64,000 bases of DNA from assembly GCF_005281345.1 (NCBI RefSeq), contig NZ_SZXJ01000038.1, positions 47,565 through 111,564 on the forward strand, in the 5' to 3' direction. Made by a program: the position numbers and the translations under genes. Position 1 is the stretch's first letter. The number at the start of each line of letters is the position of its first letter. This DNA comes from Citrobacter sp. wls619. Lineage in GTDB: Bacteria; Pseudomonadota; Gammaproteobacteria; Enterobacterales; Enterobacteriaceae. This document shows, in pieces, positions 1 through 12,374 of the stretch. The notes beneath the pieces are model-generated. The model worked only from the letters and a program-made list of their open reading frames with translations. It did no database searches and was not told where the DNA came from.

Positions 1-988
1 CCAGGCCTTCCAGCGTTTCCAGCAGTTGCGGATCGAACGGTTTACCGGCTGCAGCATCGTCAATGGCTTTACGATAGACCTGTGCGGTACGGGCGCAGTA
101 ATAGTAAGACTTGGTGCGGCCTTCGATTTTCAGCGAATGTACGCCCATCTGGGTCAGGCGTTCAACGTGGGCAATTGCGCGTAAATCTTTTGAGTTCATG
201 ATGTAAGTGCCGTGTTCGTCTTCGAACGCGGTCATGTATTCACCCGGACGCTGGGCTTCTTCAATCATAAACACTTTGTCCGTAGGCGCGCCGATCCCAA
301 GCGTCGGTTCCACGTTTTGTACCGGGATGGGTTCGTATTTGTGCACGATATTACCCACCACATCTTCTTTACCTTCCTGCACGTTGTATTCCCAGCGACA
401 GGCGTTGGTACAGGTACCCTGGTTAGGGTCACGCTTGTTGATGTAGCCAGAGAGCAGGCAGCGACCGGAGTAGGCCATGCACAGGGCGCCGTGAACGAAG
501 ATCTCAAGCTCCATATCCGGCACCTGAGTGCGGATCTCTTCAATTTCTTCCAGCGACAGTTCGCGGGACAGGATCACGCGGGTCAGCCCCATCTGCTTCC
601 AGAATTTTACCGTTGCCCAGTTTACGGCGTTAGCCTGTACCGACAGGTGAATGTCCATATCGGGGAAGTTCTCACGCACCAGCATGATAAGACCCGGATC
701 GGACATGATCAGCGCATCCGGCCCCATTTCCACAACGGGTTTCAGGTCACGAATGAAGGTTTTCAGCTTGGCGTTATGCGGGGCAATGTTAACCACCACA
801 TAGAATTTTTTACCCAGTTCATGGGCTTCATTAATGCCGAGCTGCAGGTTTTCGTGGTTGAATTCGTTGTTGCGTACGCGCAGTGAGTAACGCGGCTGGC
901 CCGCATACACAGCATCTGCGCCATAGGCGAAAGCGTAACGCATATTTTTCAGCGTTCCCGCCGGGGAAAGGAGTTCCGGTTTAAACAT
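1..988 (-). CDS. trhP: tRNA hydroxylation protein TrhP (YegQ), peptidase U32 family, 3' end outside window
   Basis: The reading frame starts at ATG 986-988 and runs off the left edge, so about 329 N-terminal residues are visible. It begins MFKPELLSPAGTLKNMRYAF, typical of the U32 peptidase-like family, and matches E. coli YegQ closely as I remember it. A cysteine-rich stretch (CMAYSGRC followed by CTNAC) fits the family's metal-cluster or catalytic region. The E. coli protein is known as TrhP and takes part in prephenate-dependent 5-hydroxylation of wobble uridine in tRNA. It sits downstream of baeR on the same strand, separated by about 166 bases with two hairpins, so it is probably transcribed separately. 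E. coli carries yegP near here; no such gene is present. Confidence 0.93.
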   Translation of the reverse strand, partial: MFKPELLSPAGTLKNMRYAFAYGADAVYAGQPRYSLRVRNNEFNHENLQLGINEAHELGKKFYVVVNIAPHNAKLKTFIRDLKPVVEMGPDALIMSDPGLIMLVRENFPDMDIHLSVQANAVNWATVKFWKQMGLTRVILSRELSLEEIEEIRTQVPDMELEIFVHGALCMAYSGRCLLSGYINKRDPNQGTCTNACRWEYNVQEGKEDVVGNIVHKYEPIPVQNVEPTLGIGAPTDKVFMIEEAQRPGEYMTAFEDEHGTYIMNSKDLRAIAHVERLTQMGVHSLKIEGRTKSYYYCARTAQVYRKAIDDAAAGKPFDPQLLETLEGL

Positions 989-1039
989 AGTTTTCTCGTT
1001 CTGATGACAGGTCAGACTCGCTTCACTGAATGAAACGGT

Positions 1040-1055
1040 TGGGGGAGTGCCCCCA
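1040..1055. repeat. short perfect hairpin upstream of trhP
   Basis: A six-base-pair stem (TGGGGG/CCCCCA) with a four-base loop lies about 55 bases upstream of the trhP start. No clear T-tract follows on either strand. It could be a leader hairpin of the trhP transcript; its function is unknown. Confidence 0.4.
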
Positions 1056-1106
1056 CATTAAGGGCGGGCATTGTATCGCTGCGTGACGGGCAGGTAAAGT
1101 TATTGT

Positions 1107-1134
1107 GCCGGGTGGGCGTTTTGCCTTACCCGGC
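1107..1134 (-). repeat. REP-like hairpin after baeR, possible terminator of the mdt-bae operon
   Basis: GCCGGGT and ACCCGGC arms enclose a second GGGC/GCC pairing. It sits about 20 bases past the baeR stop and resembles enterobacterial REP/BIME units. It probably stabilises or ends the mdtABCD-baeSR message. There is no strong T-run, so a fully intrinsic terminator is not certain. Confidence 0.5.
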
Positions 1135-1154
1135 CTTGATTGACTTTTGGCAGA

Positions 1155-1877
1155 TTAAGCAATCCGGCAGGCATCGGCTTCCCAGCGATATCCTACGCCA
1201 TAGACCGCGCGGATAAACGACTGCTCTGCATCCAGCGATTCCAGTTTGCGGCGCAGGTTCTTGATATGGCTGTCGATGGTGCGGTCGGTAACGACGCGGT
1301 AGTCATCGTAGAGATGGTTGAGCAATTGCTCGCGGGAGAACACTTTTCCCGGTTCATGCGATAGCGTTTTGAGTAAGCGAAATTCAGCGGGCGTCAGGTC
1401 GAGCATTTTTCCACGCCACGATGCCTGAAAACGGCCTTCATCGACGATCAGCGGACTTTCTGCATCCATCTGTTGCAACTCGCGCTGTGGCTTACACCGG
1501 CGCAGGATCGTTTTCACTCGTGCGACGACTTCCCGCGGGCTGTACGGTTTACAAATGTAGTCATCTGCACCGATCTCCAGCCCCAGCAGGCGGTCAATCT
1601 CTTCGATTTTGGCGGTCACCATCATAATCGGGACGTCAGAGAAACGACGAATTTCCCGACACAAAGTCAGACCGTCGGTACCTGGCAACATCAGATCTAA
1701 CAAGATCAGATCGGGCGGCGTCTGGCGTACGTAAGGCAACACCTGATCGCCGTGGTTGATGAGCGTAGGGGCATAGCTTGCCGCACGCAGGTAGTCGATG
1801 AGCAGTTGCCCCAGCTTGGGTTCGTCTTCCACGATCAGAATACGCGGCGTGTTTTCATCAATGGGTAACTCAGTCAT
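1155..1877 (-). CDS. baeR: BaeR, envelope-stress response regulator
   Basis: BaeR is an OmpR-family response regulator of 240 residues, the E. coli length. The receiver domain spans about residues 10-125, with acidic residues in VEDEP, the predicted phosphoacceptor Asp61 in LLDLMLPG, and the conserved Lys in ICKPYSP. A winged-helix DNA-binding domain follows (about 135-235; [21 protein letters not shown]). In E. coli it is phosphorylated by BaeS and activates mdtABCD, acrD and spy in response to indole, flavonoids and other envelope stresses. It is the last gene of the operon. Its ATG overlaps the baeS stop by four bases (ATGA), implying translational coupling. Confidence 0.97.
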   Translation of the reverse strand: MTELPIDENTPRILIVEDEPKLGQLLIDYLRAASYAPTLINHGDQVLPYVRQTPPDLILLDLMLPGTDGLTLCREIRRFSDVPIMMVTAKIEEIDRLLGLEIGADDYICKPYSPREVVARVKTILRRCKPQRELQQMDAESPLIVDEGRFQASWRGKMLDLTPAEFRLLKTLSHEPGKVFSREQLLNHLYDDYRVVTDRTIDSHIKNLRRKLESLDAEQSFIRAVYGVGYRWEADACRIA

Positions 1878-3277
1878 ACATCTCTCTGTAAGTCGCGTTC
1901 CAGCGGTAACTCTACTGTAATGCTAACCCCGCCAAAAGGCGAATGGGCGGCGCGGATCAGACCATTATGCGCCTGGACAATGTTGACGCAAATCGCCAGC
2001 CCCAGCCCGGACCCTCCGCTGGCCCGGTTACGGGACCCTTCGGTGCGATAAAAACGTTCAAACAGTTTCTGTAGCTGTTCGTCGCTAACGCCGGGGGCGG
2101 AATCGGCGAAGGTTAATAACACCATCCGTTCGCGCTGTTCGGCGCTGATATGCAGACCGCCACCGCTGTCGGTGTAGCGCAGGCTGTTTTCCAGTAGATT
2201 GTTAAACAGTTGCATCAGGCGATCCCTGTCGCCAAAGACCGTCATGCTGTCCGGGAGTGAAAGTTGGATCGTCAGTCCACGGCTGGCGAAGCGTTCGCGA
2301 AACGCGCCGCTCGCCACTTCCAGCAGAGGGATCAGGTCCAGCGAGGTTTTCTGGTAGGCCAGCGCCCCTTCATCAGACATAGAAAGCTGGTGGAGATCGT
2401 CTACCAGTTTGGTGAGCGTACCCACTTCAGCCTGCAAAGAGGCAACGGAGTCGGGCGTGAACTGGCGGACACCATCCTGAATGGCTTCGAGTTCGCCGCG
2501 CAAAACAGCCAGCGGCGTGCGCAGTTCGTGAGAGATATCAGCCATAAAGTCCCGGCGCATCTGCTGGTTTTTTTCCAGCGTACTGGCGAGCTGGTTGAAA
2601 TCCTGCGCCAGTTTACCCAGTTCATCGGTACTGGTGGGAACCACGCGGGTGGTAAAATCGCCGGCCGCCAGTTTGTGTGTGCCTTCCACCAACCGCTTAA
2701 CCGGGGCGAGCAGGCTGCGCGCCAGCGTAAACGTCGCCAGCGCGGCAAGGATCGTGGAGAGCGCCACAATAAGCCAACTGGATCGTCTTTGCTGCATGTC
2801 GAAATTGATATCCGTATTCCGCGTCAGCCGTTCTACGGGGGAGGCGATCACGGCGCCCACTTCGCTACCGTTAACGCGTATGGGATGGCGCATGCCGTCA
2901 CGAGGAACTGGGCCGCGCGGGCCGACCAGCACACGGGCACTTTGATCGACCACCCAAAATTGCGTACGCCAGCCGTGCGGCGGCATGCCGGGTCCCGGTT
3001 TATCATCGTCATTGTCGTGTTCAAAAGAGCGCAGGATCTGGAAAACAAAACGATCGTTATTGCGTAAGAATCGCCAGTTGCCGTGCTGCTCGTACTGCTC
3101 GCTTAACGCATCGCTGAGCATTTGCAGGCGTTGTTCGTTACCGTGTTTGATGTAGTCAATAAAACCGCGTTCGAAGCTAATGCGCACGGCCCAGTGCATA
3201 CTGATCAGCAGCACAATGCAGGTGGCGAAAATAGCCAGAAAGAGTTTGCCGGTGATACCGGGCCGCCAGAACTTCAT
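1874..3277 (-). CDS. baeS: BaeS, envelope-stress sensor histidine kinase
   Basis: BaeS is an inner-membrane sensor kinase that phosphorylates BaeR. I chose the ATG at 3277, giving 467 residues starting [10 protein letters not shown] as in E. coli; a longer upstream frame exists but lies inside mdtD. Membrane segments are at about residues 11-31 and 167-187, flanking a periplasmic sensor region. A HAMP linker follows, then HisKA with His250 in [10 protein letters not shown], then the ATPase domain with the N box ([11 protein letters not shown]) and G boxes ([10 protein letters not shown]). The start codon overlaps the mdtD stop by one base (TGATG), and the 3' end overlaps baeR by four. Confidence 0.97.
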   Translation of the reverse strand: MKFWRPGITGKLFLAIFATCIVLLISMHWAVRISFERGFIDYIKHGNEQRLQMLSDALSEQYEQHGNWRFLRNNDRFVFQILRSFEHDNDDDKPGPGMPPHGWRTQFWVVDQSARVLVGPRGPVPRDGMRHPIRVNGSEVGAVIASPVERLTRNTDINFDMQQRRSSWLIVALSTILAALATFTLARSLLAPVKRLVEGTHKLAAGDFTTRVVPTSTDELGKLAQDFNQLASTLEKNQQMRRDFMADISHELRTPLAVLRGELEAIQDGVRQFTPDSVASLQAEVGTLTKLVDDLHQLSMSDEGALAYQKTSLDLIPLLEVASGAFRERFASRGLTIQLSLPDSMTVFGDRDRLMQLFNNLLENSLRYTDSGGGLHISAEQRERMVLLTFADSAPGVSDEQLQKLFERFYRTEGSRNRASGGSGLGLAICVNIVQAHNGLIRAAHSPFGGVSITVELPLERDLQRDV

Positions 3278-4689
3278 CAGGTGCTCCTTTTGCGCCGTGA
3301 AATCACCGCGTTGGTCTGCGTGTCGTTCGGCACGCGGGCAAAAATGAGGGCGGGCAGTGCGATAAGGAACGCAATGCACAACCAGGTATACATAAAGACG
3401 GTATGCGTAGACGCGCTGTCGATGGCGATATGCTGCTGTCCGAACATGCCTAACAACAGACCGGCGATGGTTACCCCGATACTCATCGACAGTTGCATGA
3501 TCATTGACAGCAGGCTGTTGCCGCTGCTCGCGAGGTCATCCGGCAGGTCTTTTAGCGTCAGCGTGTTCATTGAGGAGAAGCGGGTAGAATTGACCATCCC
3601 CTGTAAGAACAGTATGAACGGCAGGGCGTAATACCAACCGAGTAACGCGGTGCTCATCAGCAACAGGCTGACTATCGACAGGCCAAGCGTGGTGGTGACC
3701 AGTACGCGACGGTACCCAAACCGGTTGACGACCTGGACCACGATGCGTTTCATTCCCATACTGCCCAGCACCATCGGGATCATCATCAATCCGGCATGAA
3801 ATGGCGAAAAGCCCAATCCAATCTGCAGGAATACCGGGGTCATGAACGGTAACATCCCGCTACCAATCCGCCCGGCAAAGCTGCCGAACAGCCCTAACGA
3901 GAAGGTGTGTGTACGAAACAGATGCAGGCTAAACAGCGCACGAGGGTTGTTGTGGGCATGTTTCAGATACAGCAGGATCGCCAGTACGCCACAGATAACC
4001 AGCGCTGCCAGCGTGATGTGGGAAATGCCGGTTCCCTTACTACCATCGAGCGCTAACGTGAGTACCGCCATGCCGACAGCCAGCATCATGAATCCAGAAA
4101 GATCGAAACGGCGAGTTTGCATGGTGTAGTTGGGCATCAGCATTAACGTCGCTATTGCCCCGACAATGCCAACCGGAATGTTAATCAGAAATATCCAGTG
4201 CCAGGAGGCATATTCCACCAGGATACCACCTAATGCCGGGCCCAGAAGAGGACCAATCTGACCGGGCAAGGTGACGAATGTCATTGCCGCCATGTATTGC
4301 TCGCGTGGGACGATTTTCATCACCGTCAACCTGCCGACGGGCACCATCATCGCGCCGCCTACACCTTGTAACACGCGAGCCATTACCAGTTCATTCAGCG
4401 TTCCGGACCAGGCGCAAAATAGCGATCCCAGCGTAAACAGAATGATCGCGGTGAAGAATATATTGCGCACACCGATTTTATCGGCCAGCCAACCGCTGGC
4501 AGGGAGCATTACGGCGACGGTAAGTACATACGACACAATGACCATGTGCATATGCAGTGGGCTTTCCCCGAGGCTTTTGGCCATCGAGGGAAGCGCGGTG
4601 TTGACGATGGTGGTATCCAGCGATTGCATAAAAAAGCCAAATGCCACAATCCAAAGCTGCCAGCGGGTGCTGTCGGGAAGTTCTGTCAT
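3277..4689 (-). CDS. mdtD: MdtD, major facilitator superfamily transporter
   Basis: MdtD is a 470-residue polytopic inner-membrane protein of the MFS DHA2 type. The N-terminal [15 protein letters not shown] and the [11 protein letters not shown] loop are hallmark motifs. It is encoded with the MdtABC efflux pump but is not needed for drug efflux in E. coli; a role in iron-citrate export (name IceT) has been described in Salmonella. The start overlaps the mdtC stop by four bases and the end overlaps baeS by one, so it belongs to the same transcript. The substrate in this organism is inferred only from homologues. Confidence 0.94.
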   Translation of the reverse strand: MTELPDSTRWQLWIVAFGFFMQSLDTTIVNTALPSMAKSLGESPLHMHMVIVSYVLTVAVMLPASGWLADKIGVRNIFFTAIILFTLGSLFCAWSGTLNELVMARVLQGVGGAMMVPVGRLTVMKIVPREQYMAAMTFVTLPGQIGPLLGPALGGILVEYASWHWIFLINIPVGIVGAIATLMLMPNYTMQTRRFDLSGFMMLAVGMAVLTLALDGSKGTGISHITLAALVICGVLAILLYLKHAHNNPRALFSLHLFRTHTFSLGLFGSFAGRIGSGMLPFMTPVFLQIGLGFSPFHAGLMMIPMVLGSMGMKRIVVQVVNRFGYRRVLVTTTLGLSIVSLLLMSTALLGWYYALPFILFLQGMVNSTRFSSMNTLTLKDLPDDLASSGNSLLSMIMQLSMSIGVTIAGLLLGMFGQQHIAIDSASTHTVFMYTWLCIAFLIALPALIFARVPNDTQTNAVISRRKRST

Positions 4690-7600
4690 AACTCTGCTAC
4701 CGGTTTGCTGTTTTTACGCGAAAAACGCAGACGCAGACGGTCGAAAAAGAGATAGACCACCGGAGTGGTGTACAGCGTCAGTAGCTGACTGACAACCAGC
4801 CCGCCAACAATGGTTATCCCCAATGGTTGACGCAGTTCAGAGCCGTCACCTGCGGATAATACCAGCGGCAGCGCACCAAACAGGGCCGCCAGCGTGGTCA
4901 TCATTATTGGGCGAAAGCGCAGCAGGCAGGCCTGGAAAATCGCTTCTTCCGGCTGCAGCTTGCCATTTCTCTGCGCTTCCAGCGCAAAATCGACCATCAT
5001 GATGGCGTTTTTCTTCACAATGCCAATTAATAGCATGATCCCTATCAGGGCGATTAGGCTGAACGGGGCATTGAACAGCTCCAGCGCCAGTAAGGCCCCA
5101 ACGCCGGCAGAAGGCAGCGTGGAGAGAATAGTCAGCGGGTGAACATAGCTTTCATACAGCATACCCAGCACGATATAGACGGTGGCGATGGCGGCGATAA
5201 TCAGGATCACCTGTGAGTTCATGGTGTCCTGAAATACCTGCGCGGTACCCGCAAAGCTACCACGTACCGTTGACGGTACTCCAAGCTGGGTCATGGTTCG
5301 GTTGATGGCCTCCGTTGCTTCAGAAAGTGAAGAACCGGTCGGCAGGTTAAATGATACGGTTGAGGCGGCAGACAACCCCTGGTGATTCACCGATAGCGGC
5401 GCATTTGCCGGTTGCCATTTGGCAAAGTACGACAACGGTATTGCTTTGCCATCGCTGTTGATGACGAACATTTTGTCCAGGGCGCTGATATCCTGGGTGT
5501 AGCGTGGGTCGACTTCCATCACCACTTTGTACTGGTTCATCGGCTGATAGATGGTTGAAATTTGTCGCTGACCAAAGGCGTTATTCAGCAGGCTGTTGGC
5601 AGCTTCAACGTCGATTCCCAGACGTGACATGGTGTCACGATCGTAGGTCAGATTCATTTCTGCGCCGTTGTCCTGCTGATCGGAGTTAACGTCCGCCAGC
5701 TGGGGCAGGGCGGCCAGCGCCTTACGAATTTTCGGTTCCCATTCGCGTAGTGCGGCGAGGTCATCTGACAACAGAGTGTATTGGTAGCTGGCATTAGCCT
5801 GACGACCGCCGACGCGAATATCCTGCACCGCCATCAGAAACAGGTTTGCGCCGGGTTCTTTGGCAAGCTTCACACGCAGGCGGTCGATCACCTGTTGCGC
5901 CGTTTCGTGACGTTCGCCACGAGGCTTCAGGGTGATAAACATCATTCCGCTGTTGACGCGTGAGCCGCCGGTAAACCCGGTGACGTTATTCACCGCAGGA
6001 TCGTCGCGGATGATCTTCATAAAGTCCTGCAGTTTGCCCCGCATCGCCTGAAACGAAATGCTCTGATCGGCCTGGATCCCGCCCATGAGTACGCCGGTAT
6101 CCTGCTCCGGGAAGAAGGTTTTGGGGATTGAAATATAGAGCCAGACGTTCAGGGCAATGGTTGCGAGTAGCACCACGCCCACCATGCGTGTGTGGCGTAG
6201 CACCCACTTCAGCGACGTGGCGTAGCTTTGCTGTAATGCCACCAGTACACGGCCAAATCCCCGCTTACGCGATTGTTCGCGTGGCGTGCTGGATTTGAGC
6301 ATCCAGCCGCACATCATCGGCGTCAACGTCAGCGATACCAGCAGTGAAATACCGATAGCCACCGACAGGGTGACGGCAAACTCGCGTAACAGACGGCCTG
6401 GCAGCCCGCCCATTAACAGCAGTGGCAGAAACACCGCCACCAGCGACAGGCTCATGGAGAGAACGGTGAAACCCACCTCGCGCGTGCCTTGTAGCGCCGC
6501 CTGTAACGGTTTCATTCCCGCTTCGAGATGGCGCGCAATGTTCTCCAGTACCACAATGGCATCATCGACGACAAAACCCGTCGCGATGGTTAGCGCCATC
6601 AACGACAGGTTGTTGAGGCTAAATCCACACAGATACATCGCGGCAAACGTACCAATCAGCGAGACCGGAACCGCAACGGCGGGGATCAGGGTGGCACGCC
6701 CGGAGCGCAGGAAGACAAATACCACCAGGATAACCAACGCCACGGAGATAATCAGCGTTTGCTCTACTTCAGCCAACGAGGCGCGGATAGTGGGTGAACG
6801 ATCCTGGGCGATTTGCAGATCGATAGCGGCCGGGACCATCGTTTGTAGCTCCGGTAATTTGGCGCGAATGCTGTCGACCGTCTGAATAATATTGGCTTCT
6901 GGCAGTTTGCGGATCATCAGCAGAATGGCCGGTTTGGCATTGGTCATCCCCGCATTGCGTACGTCCTGCACTGAATCACTGACAGATGCAACATCCCCCA
7001 GTCGCACAGCTGCGCCGTTGTTATAGTGGATGATAACTGGCTTATATTCCGCCGCGGTTTTTAGCTCATCGTTGGTTTGTACCTGCCAGCGATGGGTTTC
7101 ATCTTCGATAGCGCCCTGCGGTTTGCGCACGTTGGCGTTATCGATAGCGCTACGCACCGCATCCAGCGATACCCCTTGGTTAAACAGCGCCTGCGGATTA
7201 AGCCCCACGCGCACGGCGGGAAGAGAGCTTCCTCCGACATCCACATCACCGACGCCGTTGATTTGTGCGATGGTCTGCGCCAGTTGCGTCGAGGCGAAAT
7301 CGTATAATTCACCTTGCGAGTACGTGTCCGATGTCAGCGTCAGGATCATGATCGGGGCATCTGAAGGGTTGGCCTTCCGATACGTTGGGCGGCTGGGCAT
7401 CCCGCTGGGCAGCAGGCTTTGCGCCGCGTTAATGGCGGCCTGTACGTCCCGTGCTGCACCGTTGATGTCGCGGTCAAATTTAAATTCGAGAATAATGCGC
7501 GTGCTACCAAGCGAGCTGCTTGATGTCATCTCATTTACGCCCGCGATCCGCCCAAGCGAGCGTTCCAGTGGGGTTGCTACAGATGACGCCATTGTTTCTG

Positions 7601-7766
7601 GTGATGCTCCCGGTAGTGATGCACTGACCATGATTACCGGAAAATCAACCTGCGGCAGGGGGGCCACTGGCAACAGACGAAAGCCCAGTATGCCGCACAG
7701 GGTAATGGCGACGGAAATAAGAATGGTCGCCACCGGACGGTGTATGAAGAGAGCGAAAAATTTCAT
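4686..7766 (-). CDS. mdtC: MdtC, RND multidrug efflux subunit
   Basis: MdtC is a 1026-residue resistance-nodulation-division pump subunit. It has the N-terminal transmembrane helix ([20 protein letters not shown]), two large periplasmic loops and twelve predicted helices. The proton-relay aspartates lie in [16 protein letters not shown] in the fourth helix. MdtC pairs with MdtB in a heterotrimer (two MdtB to one MdtC in E. coli) and exports novobiocin, bile salts and similar compounds through MdtA and TolC. The start codon follows directly on the mdtB stop, with no gap. It is one residue longer than E. coli MdtC as I remember it. Confidence 0.97.
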   Translation of the reverse strand: MKFFALFIHRPVATILISVAITLCGILGFRLLPVAPLPQVDFPVIMVSASLPGASPETMASSVATPLERSLGRIAGVNEMTSSSSLGSTRIILEFKFDRDINGAARDVQAAINAAQSLLPSGMPSRPTYRKANPSDAPIMILTLTSDTYSQGELYDFASTQLAQTIAQINGVGDVDVGGSSLPAVRVGLNPQALFNQGVSLDAVRSAIDNANVRKPQGAIEDETHRWQVQTNDELKTAAEYKPVIIHYNNGAAVRLGDVASVSDSVQDVRNAGMTNAKPAILLMIRKLPEANIIQTVDSIRAKLPELQTMVPAAIDLQIAQDRSPTIRASLAEVEQTLIISVALVILVVFVFLRSGRATLIPAVAVPVSLIGTFAAMYLCGFSLNNLSLMALTIATGFVVDDAIVVLENIARHLEAGMKPLQAALQGTREVGFTVLSMSLSLVAVFLPLLLMGGLPGRLLREFAVTLSVAIGISLLVSLTLTPMMCGWMLKSSTPREQSRKRGFGRVLVALQQSYATSLKWVLRHTRMVGVVLLATIALNVWLYISIPKTFFPEQDTGVLMGGIQADQSISFQAMRGKLQDFMKIIRDDPAVNNVTGFTGGSRVNSGMMFITLKPRGERHETAQQVIDRLRVKLAKEPGANLFLMAVQDIRVGGRQANASYQYTLLSDDLAALREWEPKIRKALAALPQLADVNSDQQDNGAEMNLTYDRDTMSRLGIDVEAANSLLNNAFGQRQISTIYQPMNQYKVVMEVDPRYTQDISALDKMFVINSDGKAIPLSYFAKWQPANAPLSVNHQGLSAASTVSFNLPTGSSLSEATEAINRTMTQLGVPSTVRGSFAGTAQVFQDTMNSQVILIIAAIATVYIVLGMLYESYVHPLTILSTLPSAGVGALLALELFNAPFSLIALIGIMLLIGIVKKNAIMMVDFALEAQRNGKLQPEEAIFQACLLRFRPIMMTTLAALFGALPLVLSAGDGSELRQPLGITIVGGLVVSQLLTLYTTPVVYLFFDRLRLRFSRKNSKPVAEL

Positions 7767-10700
7767 TTACGCGTCCTCTCGCTGACGCGGGAAGCGGTTT
7801 TTCACATACAGCGACAGTCGGTCAAACAGCAGGTAAATCACCGGTGTGGTAAACAACGTCAGGACCTGGCTGACCAGCAAACCGCCAACCATGCCAATAC
7901 CTAATGGACGGCGTAACTCTGCACCTACACCGGTGCTTAGCATCAGTGGCAACGCCCCCAGTAGCGCTGCCAGCGTGGTCATCAGGATAGGGCGAAAACG
8001 CAGCAGACAGGCCTGGAAAATGGCATCGCGCGGTGACATTCCCTGCTCACGTTCCGCGGCAAGGGCAAAGTCAATCATCATGATGGCGTTTTTCTTCACG
8101 ATCCCGATGAGCAAAATAATGCCGATGATCGCGATCACGTCCAGTTCGCTGCCGGCAATCATGAGCGCCAGCAACGCCCCGACACCCGCAGTGGGAAGCG
8201 TAGAGAGAATCGTAATCGGGTGAATAAAGCTTTCGTACAATACGCCGAGCACGATATACATCGCGACCACTGCCGCCACAATCAGCCAGATAGTGTTGCC
8301 CAGGGCAGCCTGGAAGGCCAGCGTACTGCCCTGGAACTGAGTGGTGATATTTGCGGGCAGGTTAAGTGTTTTTTCGGCATCCTGAATCGCCTGTACCGCA
8401 TCGCCCAACGACTGATTATCTGGCACATTGAACGAGATAGTCGTTACCGGGAATTGATCGAGATGGTTAATCGATAGCGGGGCAAAACGCTGCTCAATGC
8501 TGGCGATGGCGCTGAGCGGTACGATTCCGCCATCGCTACTGGTCAGACGAATGGTATCCAGCGCTGCAAGTCCCGGTGTGCTGTCAGTGTTATGCTCTAA
8601 CACCACGCGATACTGGTTCGCCTGCGTGTAGATAGTCGAAATCAAACGCTGTCCGAAGGCGTTATACAGGGCGTTATCGACATCCGCCATACTGATCCCT
8701 AAACGGCTGGCGCTGTCACGATTGACGTTCACATACGCGACCAACCCTTGATCCTGCCAGTCGCTGCTAACATCAGACAATTGTGGTAACTGCTGCAGTT
8801 TTTCAAGCAGCTGTGGGACCCACGTGCTGAGGGCGTCAAGAGAGTTAGCTTGTAACGTAAACTGGTATTGCGTTCGGCTGACCTGGGTATCAATCGTCAG
8901 ATCCTGCGTGGGCTGTAGATAAAGGTCAACGCCAGGGACTCTGTCTACCTCATCCTGTAATCGGGCGATCACTTTCTGTACGCGATCGTCGCGTTCATCC
9001 AACGGTTTAAGATTAATTTGCAGACGCGCACTGTTCAGCGCGGGGTTAGTGCCGTCAACGCCCACAAAGGCCGTCAGGCTTTCTACCGCGGGATCTTGGA
9101 GGATCACATCAGAAACCTGGCGTTGACGCTGGGCCATGCTGGCAAATGAACTGGATTGCGGAGCCTGCAGCGTACCCTGAATAATGCCGTTATCCTGAAT
9201 TGGGAAGAAGCCTTTTGGGATAAACACCCACAGCATGACGCTCAGCGCCAACGTACCGAGGGCTACGCTAAGCGTTAACCACGGGTGGTTAAGTACTTTT
9301 GCCAGCCAGTGTCCGTATCCGGCAATCACCCGATCGAACATTTTTTCTGAGGCGCGGGAGAAGCGGTTTTGTTTACGCAATGACGCCTGACTGAGCATGC
9401 GCGCACACATCATCGGCGTAAGGGTGAGCGATACGACGGCAGAAATCAGAATCGCCACCGCCAGCGTAACGGCGAATTCGCGGAACAAGCGCCCGACGAT
9501 ATCGCCCATGAATAGCAGTGGGATCAATACTGCAATCAATGAAAACGTCAGGGAGATGATGGTAAAACCAATCTCGCCTGCACCTTTCAGGGCTGCGGTC
9601 AGTGGTTTTTCCCCTTTTTCGATATAGCGCGAAATATTCTCGATAACCACAATGGCATCATCCACCACAAAACCCGTGGCGATGGTCAGCGCCATCAATG
9701 TCAGGTTGTTGATGGAGAAATCAAGAAAGACCATTACAGCGAAGGTCCCGATCAGCGATAGCGGAACGGCAACCGCAGGAATGATGGTGGCAGGAATATT
9801 GCGCAGAAACAGGTAGATAATCATGACGACCAACGCAATCGCCAGCATCAGTTCGAACTGAGTGTCGGCAACGGAAGCGCGAATATTGGTCGTACGATCC
9901 GAAAGTACAGTTACCTTCACCGATTTCGGCAGGCTTTCCGTCAGTTGCGGCAGCATTTGCCGAATACTGTCCGCCGTGGCGATAATATTTGCGCCAGGCT
10001 GACGCTGTACGTTCATCACGATGGCTTGTTGTTTGTTGGCCCATGCCCCAAGCCAGCTGTTTTCTGCACCTTGTTCGACGGTGGCGACATCACCAAGTCG
10101 TACCGGTGCACCATTTTTATAGGCAACGATTAACTGGCGATACTCATCGGCAGACTGCATCTGGTCATTAGCGGAAAGTGTAACGGCGCGCGTTGGCCCA
10201 TCAAGACTCCCTTTGGCGGAATTGACGTTGGCACCGGTAATCGCCGTACGGATGGTTTCGCTGGTCAGACCGAGCGCTGCAATCGCTTGGGCATTAAGCT
10301 TCACGCGGACCGCCGGACGCTGGCCGCCAGAAAGTGTCACCAGGCCAACACCAGAAACCTGGGAGATTTTCTGTGCGACGCGGGTTTCCACCATATCTTC
10401 CACCTGCGTCATCGGCATGGCGGTCGAGGTGACGGCCAGCGTCATGATCGGCGGATCCGCTGGATTAACTTTGCTGTAGACCGGTGGGTTAGGCAGATCG
10501 CTCGGTAATAAATTGGTGGCGGCATTGATGGCGGCCTGAACTTCCTGCTCGGCAACATCCAGTGGCAGGGTCAGTTGAAACTGCAACGTGACGACCGATG
10601 CACCACCGGAACTTTGGGAGGACATTTGTTTCAGGCCGGACATCTGCCCGAACTGGCGTTCAAGTGGAGCGGTAACCGCAGACGTCATGACATCCGGGCT

Positions 10701-10889
10701 GGCTCCGGGATAGAGCGTTATGACCTGAATGGTGGGGTAATCCACTTCCGGTAATGCCGCAATGGGCAGAAAACGGTAGCCGATGATACCGGCAAGCAGA
10801 ATCGCGACCATCAGCAACGTGGTGGCGACGGGGCGCAGAATAAACAGGCGGGACGGGCCGCCTGTATTGCCGGGAGGTAACACCTGCAT
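7767..10889 (-). CDS. mdtB: MdtB, RND multidrug efflux subunit
   Basis: MdtB is a 1040-residue RND transporter and partner of MdtC in the asymmetric MdtB2C trimer. It starts [20 protein letters not shown], like E. coli MdtB. The TM4 motif [16 protein letters not shown] carries the paired proton-relay aspartates, and [14 protein letters not shown] in the C-terminal half supplies the lysine region. The two periplasmic domains resemble those of MdtC, showing an old duplication. The ATG shares one base with the mdtA stop. Confidence 0.97.
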   Translation of the reverse strand: MQVLPPGNTGGPSRLFILRPVATTLLMVAILLAGIIGYRFLPIAALPEVDYPTIQVITLYPGASPDVMTSAVTAPLERQFGQMSGLKQMSSQSSGGASVVTLQFQLTLPLDVAEQEVQAAINAATNLLPSDLPNPPVYSKVNPADPPIMTLAVTSTAMPMTQVEDMVETRVAQKISQVSGVGLVTLSGGQRPAVRVKLNAQAIAALGLTSETIRTAITGANVNSAKGSLDGPTRAVTLSANDQMQSADEYRQLIVAYKNGAPVRLGDVATVEQGAENSWLGAWANKQQAIVMNVQRQPGANIIATADSIRQMLPQLTESLPKSVKVTVLSDRTTNIRASVADTQFELMLAIALVVMIIYLFLRNIPATIIPAVAVPLSLIGTFAVMVFLDFSINNLTLMALTIATGFVVDDAIVVIENISRYIEKGEKPLTAALKGAGEIGFTIISLTFSLIAVLIPLLFMGDIVGRLFREFAVTLAVAILISAVVSLTLTPMMCARMLSQASLRKQNRFSRASEKMFDRVIAGYGHWLAKVLNHPWLTLSVALGTLALSVMLWVFIPKGFFPIQDNGIIQGTLQAPQSSSFASMAQRQRQVSDVILQDPAVESLTAFVGVDGTNPALNSARLQINLKPLDERDDRVQKVIARLQDEVDRVPGVDLYLQPTQDLTIDTQVSRTQYQFTLQANSLDALSTWVPQLLEKLQQLPQLSDVSSDWQDQGLVAYVNVNRDSASRLGISMADVDNALYNAFGQRLISTIYTQANQYRVVLEHNTDSTPGLAALDTIRLTSSDGGIVPLSAIASIEQRFAPLSINHLDQFPVTTISFNVPDNQSLGDAVQAIQDAEKTLNLPANITTQFQGSTLAFQAALGNTIWLIVAAVVAMYIVLGVLYESFIHPITILSTLPTAGVGALLALMIAGSELDVIAIIGIILLIGIVKKNAIMMIDFALAAEREQGMSPRDAIFQACLLRFRPILMTTLAALLGALPLMLSTGVGAELRRPLGIGMVGGLLVSQVLTLFTTPVIYLLFDRLSLYVKNRFPRQREDA

Positions 10890-12136
10890 CAGGAGCTCGC
10901 TCCTTTTTTGCCATAGCCGCGCGGTGCGGCTTTGTCGTCGCTAGCGGTGGCGGCGTGAGCCTCCACGACCTCGACTTTAGCCCCTTCCGTCAGACGATCA
11001 ATCCCGTCGGTGACGACGCGATCGCCCGCGGACAGCCCGGCGGAGATAACGACGTTCTGACTGTCCTGAATTCCCGGTTTAACCAGATGTTTGCTGACTT
11101 TGTTGTCGCTGTTCAGCACCCAGACAAAGTGGCCTTCGTTACCCATTTGTAGTGCGGCAGTCGGGATCACGACGGCATTTTGTTCCGTATCGACGAGCAT
11201 GCGAGCGTTAACAAACTGATTCGGGAACAAGGCATCGTCCTGGTTGTTAAAGCGGGCCTTTGCTTTGATGGTGCCGGTGGTGGCGTCAATCTGGTTGTCG
11301 AGGCTCTGCAGCACGCCTTCGCTCAGTTTTTGCGAGTTGGTACGGTCCCAGGCCTCAACTTTCAGTGGCGTCCCCGATTTCTGTGCCTGTACGACGGTCG
11401 CGATATCGTTCTCTGGCAGAGTGAAAACCAGATCAATAGGATGGGTTTGTGTAATGACGACAATCCCGGTGGTATCGCTGCTGGATATCTGGTTACCCAC
11501 ATCCACAAGCTTCAGACCTACCCGACCATCAACTGGAGCCGTTATCCGGCTCCAGTCGAGTTGCAATTGCGCGCTGGCGACGCTGGCTTCATCGGCTTTT
11601 ATCGTCCCTTGTGTTTCGTTGACCAGCGCCTGTTGCGCATCCAGTTCCTGACGAGAGACCAGATTCGTTTTGACCAATTGCTGATAGCGGGCGAGGTCGC
11701 GACGCGCATTGGCTAGCGTGGCTTTATCTTTCGCTAACTGTCCCTGCGCCTGCGCCAACGCAACGTTAAACTGGCTCGGGTCGATCTCGGCCAGCAGATC
11801 GCCGGCTTTCACCTGTTGCCCTTCCTGAAAGTGTATGGCGATGAGTTGGCCGTCCACGCGACTGCGCACCGTCGCGGTGTTCGCGGCAGTAATGGTACCC
11901 AGCCCGGTCAGATAGCGTGGAACCGCTTGTTCGACTGCCGTGGCCGCCTGAACCGGAGCCAACGGACCGGAACGCATTCCTCGCCGTCCCGTTGCCGGAG
12001 CGGGTTGTGTCTGACGGGTTGCGCCGGGGGCTGTTCCCTGGGGTTCGCTGCGACTTTGCCAGAACCAGAAGGCGGCGATGGCGGCCACGACGATCACGAT
12101 TACTATCACCCAGCGGGATTTGTTACGGCCTTTCAT
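10889..12136 (-). CDS. mdtA: MdtA, membrane-fusion (adaptor) protein of the MdtABC-TolC pump
   Basis: I take the start at ATG 12136, giving 415 residues beginning [10 protein letters not shown], the E. coli length; the frame stays open further upstream but that part looks non-coding. An N-terminal membrane anchor (about residues 10-27) has no lipobox. It is followed by an HlyD-type adaptor: barrel-sandwich hybrid ([20 protein letters not shown]), an alpha-hairpin with coiled-coil character ([19 protein letters not shown]), then the beta-barrel and membrane-proximal domain. It links MdtBC to TolC. It is the first gene of mdtABCD-baeSR, which BaeR activates in E. coli. Confidence 0.96.
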   Translation of the reverse strand: MKGRNKSRWVIVIVIVVAAIAAFWFWQSRSEPQGTAPGATRQTQPAPATGRRGMRSGPLAPVQAATAVEQAVPRYLTGLGTITAANTATVRSRVDGQLIAIHFQEGQQVKAGDLLAEIDPSQFNVALAQAQGQLAKDKATLANARRDLARYQQLVKTNLVSRQELDAQQALVNETQGTIKADEASVASAQLQLDWSRITAPVDGRVGLKLVDVGNQISSSDTTGIVVITQTHPIDLVFTLPENDIATVVQAQKSGTPLKVEAWDRTNSQKLSEGVLQSLDNQIDATTGTIKAKARFNNQDDALFPNQFVNARMLVDTEQNAVVIPTAALQMGNEGHFVWVLNSDNKVSKHLVKPGIQDSQNVVISAGLSAGDRVVTDGIDRLTEGAKVEVVEAHAATASDDKAAPRGYGKKGASS

Positions 12137-12185
12137 TGTTATGAGTTTCTCATCCTGAAACGTTTCGCGGAATGATACTAGTTTA

Positions 12186-12207
12186 GCCAGTGAACAAGGG
12201 AGAAAAA
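12186..12207 (-). promoter_or_regulatory. possible BaeR-box-like sequence upstream of mdtA
   Basis: On the minus strand, TTTTTCTCC is followed nine bases later by TGGC. The E. coli BaeR box is, from memory, TTTTTCTCCATNATTGGC, so both ends match but the centre is about four bases longer. It lies 50-71 bases before the mdtA ATG, a sensible place for BaeR control. A second overlapping match (CTCCAT) is adjacent. This is a weak call. Confidence 0.33.
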
Positions 12208-12374
12208 TGGAGGAATTATGAAACACTGTAGGGATTCGTCTGAATGACGGCGCGGCTTTGCGAGGCATTACGCAACAATCAGCAGCGAAAATCACCAATG
12301 CGAAATAGTGTGCCAGAGTGTGGTCAAGGCAATAAGGAGGCAAGCCAGAGATTTCAGCGGGACGCTGGAACGGG

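Noticed and set aside
212..886. Long plus-strand reading frame opposite trhP
   Set aside because: It lies wholly antisense to a conserved gene, has no ribosome site and its product has no recognisable features.
2264..3067. 267-codon plus-strand frame opposite baeS
   Set aside because: It is a shadow frame of a well-conserved kinase gene with low-complexity Arg/Gln content and no start signals.
12137..12374. Search for a second tandem ibs/sib copy as in E. coli
   Set aside because: No second hydrophobic 18-19-codon frame with an antisense promoter was found here.
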